Of a DNA stretch of 64,000 nucleotides, positions 1-11,109 are shown in pieces. Each line of letters opens with the position of its first letter. Position 1 is the first letter of the stretch. This stretch comes from Congeria kusceri (lineage: Eukaryota > Mollusca > Bivalvia > Myida > Dreissenidae): positions 45,322,618-45,386,617 of the forward strand of contig CM051027.1 of assembly GCA_027627225.1 (NCBI GenBank). Direction: 5' to 3'. Under the pieces are notes generated by a model, which saw nothing but the letters and a program-made list of their open reading frames with translations, made no database searches and was not told the DNA's origin. A program made the translations under genes and the position numbers.

Positions 1-567
1 TTAAATATGAAATAAGTATCTCAGATTGATACCTCATGATTTAAAAATACTTTATTCTGCATAAAATATATTTTAGTTTCAGGTTACATGACCAAATAAA
101 CTAGGGTAGGTAAGTACGTAGGCTTTTTATTTATTTAATAAATGGTCAACTTAAAGATTCTACTACTGAATGAATATTCAAAACACTGTAGTAATATAGT
201 TTGACAAGTAGATGCTATCAAAACAAAACACTAATTAAATCACAAAAAAACCAAAAAAACATTTAGTTATTAAAAAAACAAAAAAATATCTGACAAACTC
301 AATAAAATGTTCTACGGTCAGGGCATTTTAAGGGTAGGTTGGGTAACCTGAAACCAATTTGTGTACGCCTAACAACAGTACTCAAGTTCTACAGGTAAAA
401 ATAATTCAGTTGTGGTTGTTAACTGTGTTTTTTAGAGGATTTTGTGAAGGGTCTCATTTGTCATAACCAAAAGTTAGTGTATTTTTTCGAATTGCAAAGG
501 TATCCTTTTTACCAAATACAAAAAAAAAATCACAATAACATTTCATCACTAGTAAGAATCTGCTTTA
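1..567. other. AT-rich flank, no gene seen
   Basis: The stretch is A/T rich with several poly-A runs and no reading frame of note. I see no splice-bounded exon, repeat unit or promoter here. It is the left flank of the Harbinger element that begins at 568. Confidence 0.6.
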
Positions 568-960
568 TGCCTCAGTCACATTTCCGGCCGGTGACCGTAG
601 ACCGGTGGTAATCGGTGGCGTGAGCGATGCCCCAACATCGGTCCTCATCGGCCATGTAGTCGTTAACACATCTATCACAGCGACAGGCATCGTACGGAGG
701 CCGTGCATACCCCCGCCGATGATCGTACGGCGAGTGACTCCAGAGGGAAACATTTTTTGATCGTCGTGGTACCGATTACCGGCCGGACATCGACCGGACA
801 TCGGACAGTCTTCATCGATCATCCTACAATGCTCGGCCGGTGACCGGACGGTGAATCGGACATCGTACAATTATTGGCCAGCCATCTTACAGACATTGTA
901 GGATGCCCGGGTGATGGTCGGCCGAAGTAACTTCAACTCCCGTGGCCGATGGCGATTCTT
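568..960. repeat. Harbinger left subterminal motif cluster
   Basis: GC-rich DNA with many short copies of catcgg, ccggccgg, gaccgg and their complements in both orientations. In Harbinger elements the MADF/Myb-like partner protein binds subterminal sites, so these are candidate binding sites. That role is inferred from the family; only the motif density is visible here. Confidence 0.6.
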
Positions 961-972
961 TCGGACAAGTAG

Positions 973-980
973 TATAAAAT
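973..980 (+). promoter_or_regulatory. TATA box of the Harbinger transposase gene
   Basis: TATAAAAT lies about 40 bases upstream of the transposase ATG at 1014, which sits in a fair start context (accacaATGg). It is immediately inside the left motif cluster. Confidence 0.55.
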
Positions 981-1013
981 GACCATCCTACCTAGCATGG
1001 TCAATCAACCACA

Positions 1014-2502
1014 ATGGCTTTGGCACCGAGACATCTAAGATTGGCCATGCTGCAGCAACAACTCGCACAAGCCCGGCTTCAACATGACGTTATCTTGGTG
1101 GCGTTGTTGGAAGAAGTAGAACGAGAGCGGCAAAGAGCCCCAAGACGAAGAAGGTGGTGGGTCCGAGACTGGATCTTGAGAAGATCCCTGTTTGGGCAAT
1201 ACGAAACTCTTATGAGGGAGATTGAGGCGGAGCATTCGTCAGACTTCAAGTCTTTCCTCCGCATGCAGCCGGAGATGTTCTACGAGCTTCTGGCACGAGT
1301 GGGGCCACGCATCGCCAAGAAGACAACGTAAGTTTACCTGAACTTGTGGTGAATTTACTTCAAATTGTTCAAACACATATGTTCCAAATCTATTTTATAC
1401 TGCAAGATGTTAATGGTATTTTTTCTCCTTTTTATGTTTCAGGCAGAGGACACCCTTGGCACCTGGTCTCAAGTTGGCGATCACGCTCCGCTTCCTGGCC
1501 ACTGGCGCCAGTTACCACGACCTGGCCTTCGCGTTTCGAGTCCCCCACAACACTATCTCGCTGTTTATACCGGGGGTCTGCCACGCCATCTTCGAAGAAT
1601 ACCAGGCTGAGGTGTGGGAGACTCCGTCGACCGAAGACGCCTGGCGGGAAGTGGCACAGCAGTTCCACGACAAGTGGAACTTCCCTCATTGCTGCGGGGC
1701 CTTGGACGGCAAACATATCGCCATTCAGAAGCCGCCAAATAGCGGCACGCTGTACTACAACTTCAAGGGGTTCTTCTCCACGGTGATGCTTGCGCTTGTG
1801 GACGCTGACTACAAGTTCCTCTGGGTCGACGTGGGAGCCAACGGTGCATCATCAGACGCGGGCATCTTCAACCGCTCGCGGCTGGAGCCCGCGCTACGCC
1901 AGGGCACTCTCGGTCTCCCCCCGCCGGACCCGCTGCCCAACGACGACCAAGACACTCCATACTTCATTGTTGGGGATGACGCTTTCCCTCTCCGCACGTA
2001 CCTGATGAAGCCGTACTCGCACCGCTACTTGTCAAGGCAGGAGAGGATCTGCAACTACAGGTTTTCTCGAGGGCGCCGCGTCGTGGAGAACGCGTTCGGG
2101 ATCCTGGCCAACCGATTTAGATGCCTGCTGACCACCATGAGACTGAGGCCGGCGAACGTTAGGCGTGTGGCAAAGGCGTGTCTAACCCTCCACAACATAA
2201 TGAGGAGACGCTACCCACGGCTCCAGAATGCAGATCTCGACCACGAGGACGACCAGGGTCAACTCCTCCCAGGGGCTTGGAGAGACAACGCTGTCATGCA
2301 AGACGTGCAGGAAGCAGGCCGCGGACCAAGCACCACTGCGGCTGGCAAGGAGCAGAGGGCCTATCTCAAGAATTACTTTAATAGTCCTGCAGGAAGTGTC
2401 CCCTGGCAGGATTTTGCCATAGACAATTTACATCTGTATTCAATTTATGCTTGTGATAGACAATTTACTCATTCATATCTTTGCCTTCTCACATGTTTAT
2501 AA
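1014..2502 (+). CDS. Harbinger transposase (DDE_Tnp_4 / HARBI1-like)
   Basis: Two exons, 1014-1327 and 1443-2502, joined across a GT-AG intron (gtaagt donor at 1328, ttcag acceptor ending 1442). The join keeps the frame and gives 457 aa. The product is the nuclease that cuts and rejoins Harbinger ends in the nucleus. Visible catalytic context follows the family order: GALDGKHIAIQKP (first Asp), then SSDAGIF within a DVGANGASSDAG stretch (second Asp), FIVGDDAFPL, and RRVVENAFGILANRFRCL (Glu). The tail has a conserved LTLHNIM. The N-terminal ~100 aa are Arg/Gln rich and helical in composition. It is longer than vertebrate HARBI1 (about 350 aa) but within the range of PIF transposases. No stop or frameshift is seen, and all catalytic residues appear present, so the protein could be active. 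It converges on the MADF-like gene of the same element. Confidence 0.9.
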
Positions 2503-2542
2503 ATATGTTGTTTGTAAGATTTGATGAAGATGTTTTTACATT

Positions 2543-2565
2543 GAATAAAAAGAGTAGTTGAATAA
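2543..2565 (+). terminator. Polyadenylation signals of the transposase gene
   Basis: Two AATAAA hexamers (2543-2548 and 2560-2565) lie 40-60 bases after the transposase stop codon. Confidence 0.55.
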
Positions 2566-2689
2566 ATATAAAACATTTCGTTTGTATTTTTTTGTGTATG
2601 AACACTAATAAAATGTATAGATCTCAGAAAAAAATAATTGGGTTGAAATAACACCTGTGCACTTAAAACTATGCAGAATGTTTATCATT

Positions 2690-2965
2690 TCCAGTCTTTG
2701 ACCTTGAGGCGAAAGACAAGAAGAGGCATGGTATACATATTAAGAAAAGTCTATTTTTATTATAGTTTTTACTCTTGGTATCTTTTTCTTTAGTCATTTG
2801 ACCTTTAAATCGTGTGATCTTTCAATAATAATTTGACCATTCAATTATTTGACCTGTACCATTTGACCTTGTAATAATTTGATCTTTAATATTTTTCAAG
2901 TGACCTTACTTTAATCAACTTTAAGTTAATTTTTTTTCGATTTTTTTTGACCTTCAAATCATTCA
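2690..2965. repeat. Degenerate ttgacctt-rich tract between the two Harbinger genes
   Basis: Short irregular repeats built on tttgacctt / tttgacc with AT-rich spacers, about a dozen occurrences. It occupies the space between the two converging 3' ends. No coding capacity is seen. Confidence 0.55.
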
Positions 2966-3024
2966 GTTTTATTAAACATTATAGTCAAGTCAGACACACA
3001 AATTTCTTTTAGACCATGGATGCT

Positions 3025-3030
3025 TTATTA
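3025..3030 (-). terminator. Polyadenylation signal of the MADF-like gene
   Basis: The minus strand carries AATAAA (tttatt on plus) about 95 bases beyond the stop codon at 3123-3125. Confidence 0.45.
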
Positions 3031-3122
3031 CAGCATAAGACATGTAATGTGACTGAGGCATATATAAAACACATGTTACAAAGAGTAAATAAGTCCAGCG
3101 TAACATATAATCCATAGAACAG

Positions 3123-5311
3123 TTAAAGTCCTTCAGTCTCTGACGCAGCTGACTTTGATGTCGCATTGCTTCTCTGTGACGGACGTAGACCAGGGGATTC
3201 TTCTATGTTTCCGAATGTGGTGACCGTTTCTCCGGATGTCGGATCCTCGCTGCAGAGTGTCCCACGGGCCTCTCGTAGAGTCTGTGACACCGTCTCCACA
3301 AAAGGTCGAGGCGCGGGGGGCGTGTCGAGAGAGGTGTTGAATCCAAGGGATGTACGTTGATGTGGGGTGCAAAGTGGCGAAGCATGTTGATCAGACAAGG
3401 TCCATGCTTGGTTGATCATGGAGGTGTTGCTGCCGGGTGACACTCCCAACGACAAACTTGTTCCGAAGTCCCAGGAGGTGACAGGTGGTGCGGGGCCAGA
3501 CTGATCTCTGGCTGGATAGGACGTCTGAAACATAGTAACAGATACACATTAATGTAGTGCAAAAAGAAGAATATAAGTTTTATGCATAAAATGTTCATGT
3601 TACAAAATAACTGCTATAAGATGTACTATACAATGTCAAAAGCAAAGAAAAAAAATACCTGTACTTGTGCAAACTGCTGATGCTGCTGCTGCTGCGCACG
3701 CGCAGGGTGCGCGGTGAAGGGCAGGAACTGCGGCGCCGGCTGGAAGGCCTGGGGTTGTTGCTGTTGTGGCTGTGGCTGTAACTGCGGCTGCGGCTGCTGG
3801 GCGTCCCTGATGTACCGCATGGCCAGGTTGAACGAGTCGGCCTGGTAGTCCCGGTAACGCGCCTCGGGTATCTCGCTCTGCACCGATACCAGCCACTCTG
3901 CCCAGGCCGTCCGCTCCACCTTCTGGGCTGCAATTGTGGTCTGCACCTGTGAACAGAACATGTAACATTGCATTTAATTGTAAATAAAAAATACAAGTTT
4001 GCATGTTGTAATGTAATGTAAGTATAAGACAATGCTCAAGGTTGCAAGTGTATAGTCATGTATTTACCTTCTGTTCAGTCTCCTTGGTCTCCTTGGCACT
4101 CTTCTCTAAGTAGTGCACCAAGACTTCCGACAACCCCTTCTTGGACGACTTAGTCGCGGATGACTTTTTCGTCTCTGCCATCGCCACTACCGAAGTGCTG
4201 GGACCCAGCTCATCTGCCACTGACATGTTGTCACCCGACTCCGACTCGTCACCACCATCAGCGCCTCCGACCTGAAGCATAAGCAAGCAAAAATGTAATT
4301 TGAGTTGTGTGCAAGAATGGATAAGGTAAGAATGCATAAGGTAAGAATGGATAACAATTGCATTTTTACAATTATTCGCAATTGTTGTGCAAGAGTTTAT
4401 GTAATGGTAAGAATGCATAAGAATGCATAAGATGAATGGATAAAAATTGCACTAAGACAAACATTACTGTAGTGCAAAAGAAGAATAAAATAAGAATGAA
4501 TAAGAATATCACAACTCGACACATTCTACGTGCAGATGCTTACCTTTCCGCATGTCTCCGACTGTGTCCGAGGCTTGTGGTAGGGGTCTAGGAATGCGTA
4601 CGCTGCCAACTTGAAACTCTGGAGAGGGGTCATCCTCTTCCCGCCACCTGATCCGCTTTTCTTCTTGGTATCTTTCATCAGCTTGTGGTGGTCGGTCCTC
4701 ATGGAAACAAAATGGCGCTTGATGGCCGCGGCTGAAACACACGAAAAAAGAGGAAAATGAACATAAGGACATTTAAAAGAAACATTTGTAATTGAAAACT
4801 TATTCAAAAACTTTTACAATTATTCACAAGTGTCATATAAGGGATACTATATAAAGGGCTCACCAGATAGGCCAGTTTCCCTGCCGAATTCCGTCAGCTT
4901 CATGTCTCGTAGTTGAGTGTTTTTGTAGTTTGGGTCGGCCAGGTCATAGAACATGGGCATGCCCTCGAACCAGCTGGCTATCGTCTTCATGGTGTCCATC
5001 GATAATTCTTCTAATGGCATCCCCACACGCTGTCTCTTGTTGGAGCCGGTGATTGACGAGGTAGTGGAGGCTTGCGATGCGTTGTCTTCGAAATCTTCTT
5101 CATGTTCGATGGTGTGATCAGTGTCTGTGCTTTCTGGACCCTGTTCCGGTCTCTTACGCGGTGACATCCTGGTCGTTGCTTTGGTTGGCTTCTTTGGCGC
5201 CTTGCCCTTGTCACTAGACTTGCCCTTGCCACTCGCCTTGCCCTTCCCATTCGCTTTGCCCTTGTCACTCCCCTCTGGTGGTTCCTTGATATCTTTGTGC
5301 GGTCGTGGCAT
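3123..5311 (-). CDS. Harbinger MADF-like DNA-binding partner protein
   Basis: Five exons on the minus strand: 5311-4864, 4731-4544, 4271-4068, 3946-3659 and 3524-3123. All introns are GT-AG and the joined length is 1530 nt (509 aa) with no stop. ATG at 5311 was chosen because it follows the TATA-like box and heads a uniformly hydrophilic protein. Residues ~15-50 are a KGK-type Lys/Gly/Ser repeat. A MADF/Myb-like domain spans roughly residues 115-205, with FEGMPMFYDLADPNYKN, a central Arg/Asp-rich helix, FVSMRTDHHKLMKD and a KSGSG turn followed by FLDPY. Then come an acidic Ser-rich stretch, a Gln/Pro tract (~residues 320-365) and a Ser/Thr/Pro-rich tail. In this superfamily the second protein binds the ends and brings the transposase to the nucleus. 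The intact frame suggests a young copy. The family call rests on the domain pattern and on the neighbouring transposase. Confidence 0.82.
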
Positions 5312-5356
5312 TGTTGTTGTCTGCTGAAAGAAAATTGTACATGTGAAAATTGACGC

Positions 5357-5364
5357 GCTTATAA
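5357..5364 (-). promoter_or_regulatory. TATA-like box of the MADF-like gene
   Basis: Minus strand TTTATAAG lies about 50 bases before the ATG at 5311, just inside the right motif cluster. A ttctttcag directly before the start region could also be a 3' splice site of a 5' UTR intron. Confidence 0.4.
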
Positions 5365-5369
5365 AGGCC

Positions 5370-5840
5370 CAGCGATGCATCGCTAATCAAAGACCGATGT
5401 TCGAGCGGTAATCGGCCGATGTATATTACATCGCTCATACATTGGTTAGCATCGTTCGTACATCGGTCGTACATCGTTCGACTATGGGCCAATGTTTGGT
5501 CGAACATCGACCGATGATCGGCCGATGTCTGTTGCCCACCACTCACCCCCGATGATCTCAGATTCAACGGTTACTGGACGATGCTCGGCCATACATCGGC
5601 CGATCCTTGAAAGATGTTTAAAGGATGGGTTGCCGATAAGGAGCGATTTGGGGCATCGGTGGGGACATCGCTGATTTGTAACTACAACTTATTTTCTCCC
5701 GATGACCCCAACCGATTCGCCTGATGGCCTCAGTCACCGTCCGATTACTATGGGTGTCCGGCCGGCAGCCAGCCATTTTTATCAAAAAACGCATCGGTTG
5801 CCCATCGTATACCCCATCGCTGGATAATGTGACTGATACT
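5370..5840. repeat. Harbinger right subterminal motif cluster
   Basis: Many catcgg, cggccgatg and gatgttcgg-type motifs in both orientations, matching the composition of the left cluster. A second copy of CTCAGTCAC sits at about 5728, inside the outer copy that ends at 5836. Confidence 0.6.
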
Positions 5841-5945
5841 TTACTGTAAGTTGAAAGCAAAAATGGTAATCATTTAATATTTAACAGACATGAAGATAAA
5901 TCTGTGATGGTATGGACTTGGTAACTATGGAGGACTTATTGTGTA

Positions 5946-6125
5946 GTGACACGGTAAGCTCAGTGGGAAGAGCACTTGCCGGGTCTCGGGTTTGAGTCCT
6001 TGACTGGCTGTTCAATTTTCTCACCCTGTGAGTGTGACATTTGTTACCCAACAAGGGGTAGTGCCAATACCAATGCCTCTGATACAACGGAGATTGTACC
6101 AAGTAAATCTCCAAATTTCAATATA
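5946..6125 (+). mobile_element. tRNA-derived SINE
   Basis: The head has an RNA polymerase III A box (gtaagctcagtgg, about 5953-5965) and a B box (ggtttgagtcc, about 5988-5998), spaced closer than in a tRNA because the anticodon arm is missing. It is followed by a non-tRNA body (ttctcaccctgtgag region) running to about 6125. This is the structure of a tRNA-derived SINE, not of a functional tRNA gene. The ends are approximate and no clear target duplication was found. Confidence 0.65.
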
Positions 6126-6540
6126 AAATCCCTTTGAAGAAGAGGATAGTGTTGCCGTACTAAGATAAAATATATTCAAGGGGGCACTCACCTTTTAACC
6201 GAGTCCCTTGCTCAAGCCACAAAATGGCATCATAATTTCCTCTCCCTGTGACCGAATCACTGAAAAGTCGAATAATGATCAAATATAATAAATCTTAAGT
6301 GCTTGTTATCATTATGACTTTAAAGTTTAAATTAAGACAAACAATGTCCGGAAAACCCTCGTGTCCGAAATATATTCGTATCTCCTCCTCAGTATATTTG
6401 CAAATAACGTTGGAGTGGCATAAAAATAAAAGCATGTGTAACGTACATATATTTAAATTAATATATTTTAAATAACAAAATAATAACTAAGTTATTTATA
6501 AGATAAACTAACGTAAAAACCTCGTGACTTGTTTATTCTA
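6126..6540. other. AT-rich spacer, nothing recognised
   Basis: No open frame, motif or repeat that I can support. Confidence 0.5.
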
Positions 6541-6586
6541 CTTACTTGTTGTTGTAGTGTATAAGCTGGATGAGACACTATTCCTG

Positions 6587-6646
6587 ATTGGTCAGTTCAA
6601 AGTATCGGAACCAATCAAATCATTTTCGCGGGTAACCCATGGCAAC
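6587..6646. promoter_or_regulatory. CCAAT and RFX X-box-like cluster
   Basis: An inverted CCAAT (ATTGG, 6587-6591), a direct CCAAT (6611-6615) and GTAACC-CAT-GGCAAC (6632-6646), which fits the RFX X-box form GTNRCC-N(0-3)-RGYAAC. Their closeness resembles a small promoter. No gene start downstream is convincing, so the function is open. Confidence 0.35.
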
Positions 6647-6659
6647 CCGCTTTTTGTGC

Positions 6660-6985
6660 AGTATTTCATGTGTTATATTTTCCGTCGGAAGATTTGCAAA
6701 GTTCCGCGCTTTTTAGATTCCGCTTTTTGTGCAGTGTTGGTTGCGTAATTTTTTCTGTCGGAAGAATGGCAAAGTTCCGCGTTTTTAGATTATGCTTTTT
6801 AGCCGTCGGAACAAATGTCCCGAAAAATGCTATTTAAATTAGTATCTTTCTGTCCGTCGGAAAAAGTTAAAAGTTTCGCGATTTTTAGATTCCGATTTCT
6901 ACCCGTCAGAACAAATGTCCCGAAAATTGTTAAGTAATTAGTATCTTTCTGTCCGTCAGAAAATGTCCTGCTATATGCTTATACT
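6660..6985. repeat. Degenerate tandem repeat, ~75-100 bp unit
   Basis: The pattern cgtcggaa...aaagttccgcg...tttttagattccg recurs at about 6683, 6757, 6853 and partly at 6950, with the sub-unit gaacaaatgtcccgaaaa twice (about 6800 and 6910). Not coding. Confidence 0.5.
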
Positions 6986-7389
6986 AGCGTTGTTTTTTTC
7001 GCGGAATATGAAAGTTTCGCAAAATGAAAATCTCCGAAAGTCCGATAGTTACTATATATTTTAATGTAATTTGGCGGGGGTCCCAATCGGCTTTCCATAG
7101 GGATGTGTGTTTTTTGTTTCTTTACAAAACATGTATATTTAATGAATGATGTGAACAGAAGTGTTAAACAAAGAAGTATAAGGTGTTAAAATATCTGCGT
7201 GGGTAAAGCTAGCAGCTCCTATAACATTACAACATATCTTTGAAACATTAGATATCTTTTGAAATATTAGAGGTATTCTTCCATATCTCAATCAGTACTG
7301 CTTTCTTTAAGCACAATGTCATGACATCTGTAGCATCACTTTAATTTTGTCGATAGTTTCAATTTGAAGAAACATTTATAAAGGCATTT

Positions 7390-7760
7390 CATTTATGTTA
7401 TGGACCGAAACAGTCCGTGAAGTTGCAGCGACAGGCGTATCAGCGTTGAGGGCCTATAATGACACGTTGAACCATATTGAATGACAAAACTACACACTGA
7501 CATATTTTCTGCGATTACTAGGTTGTTCATTTGGCCACTCCTCAACACTAAAGTGACCATCGTTAATATATAGATTCCGCGTCGATATACGAATTTGGAT
7601 AACACTGATATCAATAATATAAACACAACATGTGGAAATAAAACGGTCAGTTATTCCAATATTTGTAAGTAAGCAATTAGTACTATCATACATTGTCCCA
7701 TTTCCGAGTAATCGAATCATACACTGATGGGACGGAAATATCAATCAGCATCAGACATTC
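7390..7760 (-). pseudogene. Possible decayed exon, cysteine-spaced end (unrecognised)
   Basis: On the minus strand this block ends in a short frame with CRCNFTDCFGP followed by a stop (near 7402-7440). The C-x-C-x4-C spacing equals the end of an LU domain. The paralogue at 48.9 kb has CRCEVTE then a stop where the last Cys would be. The upstream frame is interrupted, so no protein can be read. This may be a relic of another LU exon or may be chance. Confidence 0.22.
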
Positions 7761-10700
7761 AGGCTGGCTGCAGTGTCACCCCAGGCATAAATGAACCAAT
7801 AACATGCCTCCAGATTTAAGACCCCATAAATCATGCGTTTTGGTACTATTGTCACATTGAGGCAAATGTGTTGTAGCTAACAATGAAGAAAGTTTTCCTT
7901 TTTTATCCCTAATCTGAAATAGAAACGTGTTATGTTCGTGCGATGTAATAGGATCTTGCTACAGGTAATTATCATAGATTATTCATTTACAAGAAGTTAT
8001 CTTGAAGGTGATCTATTAAAAGTAATGAAACGATTCCATGCAAATCTAAAACTGTACCTGAAGCCTACAGCAATGTCAATTTGTTAATAATATTAATTAA
8101 GCAATATGGACATTAAATGGTTTTATGAATTCTGAAAGCGATTTTACAGGTGTATTCTCTATGATTTCATTTGCGACTAATCGCGTTCATTGAGACAAGG
8201 AAAGATAAACTGATTTTGCAAACTATTAATTCAGATATTGATTTGAACGATGATTAATGTTCTTTTTTTAGAAGTTTTCAAGTGTAACTCATGTTTGAAG
8301 TTAAAAAAATAAATATGTGCCATCTCTAAAACCATACAACTGCTTCAAATCGTTTAATAAACCATACATTAATGAATGCTTAATCTAGTCGATCAGAATA
8401 TAATAAAATCAATGCTTTATAAAATAGAGCTGATTAAAGAGTATGCTTTGGTGCATTTCATACAGGTCTCGACTGATGTTCTATTTTTGCCCCTTAAATG
8501 ACAGTACGAGAGTTAAAAAAGCTCTAAGAGACTTTTGTGTTTTTAGCTTACTCTAATCTGAGCAGTTGAAAAGCAACACGCGGTTAGTCCAGTACGCAAT
8601 AAACCGTCTATTTATAAAGTTATAGTTGATATAGTTTGGACATTATTTTCGTAGAACAAAAAAGCTTGTTAGTTTGACATTCTAAATTAGTAAACCAATA
8701 GTATGTTGTAATCGTATCATAAAATTACGTTATCTTAATGTTTAACAAATTTATTCTTTACTGAATTTAGTTGGCCGACAGTAATGTATCATTCTCGGGG
8801 ACTATCGGTGTGCCCAATAATGATCTAAATACTCAAGTAGATGTCCTGTCAGGTGACGCATTAAGTCACCTCTAAAGGAATAGTAAGCACTATTTGCAAA
8901 TCAAATTACCAGAACGTCTGAATATTTTACGTTCATTAACCTGAGTTCAACCAAATTAGTGTTTTTGTAGAAATTAAAACACAAACGTATTTAAATATTT
9001 GTCAAATTTAATTATATTACATGGCTCTGTATTTATGAACTTATACTCTTCGACATATATATTATAAGTGATATCCATTTTTATTCGTGTTAGTGCCTGA
9101 TCGAGCGTTTGTGTATTTCTTCAGATGTATGCAGTACTTTGCATGTTATATGCAAGTTCAACAGCATGTCGGTGTTTGGAAATGTACAAATAAAGCAGTA
9201 GGTAATAAAAATATACATACTATTATAAAAGTATGTTAAGAAATAGTATTTATTATTATGTGCAAACGGGCGTTCTTGTGTTGTTTGCATTCATCTTTTC
9301 AATCTACATATTTTTTCAAAGAACGATAAATATTTTATAATTTATATATCACTGGCATATTCATCAATGTCATTAGAACATATGCTGACACTACCTCCTG
9401 ACATTAGCTTTTCTTTCTGCGTTAAAACAATTTCCTCTTATTTACCGTAATATAGCACAATAATTGAGCGTGGTAGGCGGATCGCTTCTCATCGGAATCA
9501 TTGATGACATGTAATTAGATCGATTGCACAGCAATGATCAAGTGGACAATTAGGTGGTATGTGCATGTAGTCAGGTTAAATATTATACCAAAAGGTGTCG
9601 AAACCAGATTGAACAGAGCTGACGGCATATTATATGAATGAAATACGGTTGTGATTGCAAACATTTGTAAGGTAACGAGAAACCTATTTTTAATAGAGGT
9701 TTACATAAAACTTAAGTTATATTTAAGTTAGCACACTTCTTGTTAGGTATTTACAAAGATTTTTATTTTATAACATCATTATTAATGAGTAATTTTAACG
9801 CGATATGACTTCTTTGATTTTTACCATTAACATCGAATTCCACATAGCACGCGCTATGGAGAAAATGAAGGGCGTTAAAATCAGGAAAAAAGCGTTGATA
9901 AGACTTATTAACACTACATCAAAAACTATAGTCATCATAAGTCATCATATAAGACTTGTAAACATGTCGAGTGGCGTTAACAACTTAATGGTCCATAAAA
10001 GACGTGTAAACTGTGTAAAATGAAACATTAAATATATATACAGAATCAGGTAATTAAACCAGTATACAAATTTAGCTCATATCTTATAGCATGCAGAATG
10101 TATTATTCTGGAACATAGAATGAATGTTTATATACAAACATTATGTCGTGAATTTCGCTATTCAATTCATACACATCCATAAAGTTTATTTATAAAAGTT
10201 GCAGTTATAAATGTACATAATGCACTTATCGTTTATTTGGGGTTCGATAAAATACGCTGCAATATGCGTGCGCCTAAGTTGGATCCGGTGTCAGTGCTAT
10301 ATGCACTGTCAACACCTGATATACTGTGATGGAGTTTCAAGTATCCTGTGTGTGTAAATATTTCTTCCCGTAGCCAGTCTCAACATTTTGATTTTTGTCT
10401 GGAATATTTCACTAAATGTTAACCCCTAAATTGCCTGGTGAACTTTGCATGGTCTGGGATCTATAATGGGTGTTAACAGTGCACCGCGGGCTTGTTGATA
10501 GTGGCGTTCAGGGCAGAAAGCTGTTGATGCTTGGTAATGCAGGACGAGTAGGTTATGTTAAATCCGAAGGGGATTATTATAACTGCTTTACGGTTGTGTA
10601 GTCAAAAGGGAACATTTGTGAAGGAAGTTTGATCGTGTGGTGCATCTGTGTAGGAGTAAAACCGAAAAGAGTAATAGGATGGTGAGCGTCCATTGAAGGG

Positions 10701-11109
10701 GTCTGAGGTCGACGTTTGAAGATCGAAGTTCGGAAGTCAAAGGTCGTTACTCGTATGTTGTATGGGCAGGAGAACATATTGTTGGAACATATAAACGCAA
10801 GACAAGCGATTATTATAGGAAATCTAAATGCTGATAGAAAAACAATGTGACTTCAAGGGTGCATACATATCTTCAAATCATATACCAAGAGATTCAATTG
10901 AGAGAATAAATAAAGCGTGAAATAGCAAATCCCCGGCCGGACTAACAGTGTGACATTATATGAAGTGTTTTATCCATGTTTTATATTTAAAGCATGCATG
11001 TGGTTTAATTATATGTAATGCATGTACTTATGTGTAATCCTTGCTGATATATCTTAGATTTTTAGTAAACATCTTCAACATTACATTTGTGTTATTACTA
11101 CAACATTTT

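Larger units (their letters stand above)
568..5840. mobile_element. PIF/Harbinger DNA transposon, apparently complete
   Basis: About 5.3 kb carrying the two genes expected of an autonomous Harbinger element: a DDE transposase on the plus strand and a MADF-like DNA-binding protein on the minus strand, convergently arranged. Both read open through all exons. The ends share an 11-bp inverted repeat, TCAGTCACATT (572-582 and inverted at 5826-5836). Four bases further out on both sides lies TTA (565-567 and 5841-5843), which fits the 3-bp TWA target duplication of this superfamily, although those outermost four bases do not match each other. The ends are GC rich and full of catcgg/cggccgat motifs, unlike the AT-rich surroundings. 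The element type is secure; the exact ends are an inference. Confidence 0.88.

Noticed and set aside
565..870. Minus-strand open frame of about 100 codons in the Harbinger left end
   Set aside because: It lies in the GC-rich motif cluster, where stop codons are rare by composition, and has no recognisable protein features.
5946..6010. A tRNA gene
   Set aside because: The A and B boxes are too close and there is no anticodon arm or acceptor-stem pairing, so it is a SINE head and not a tRNA.
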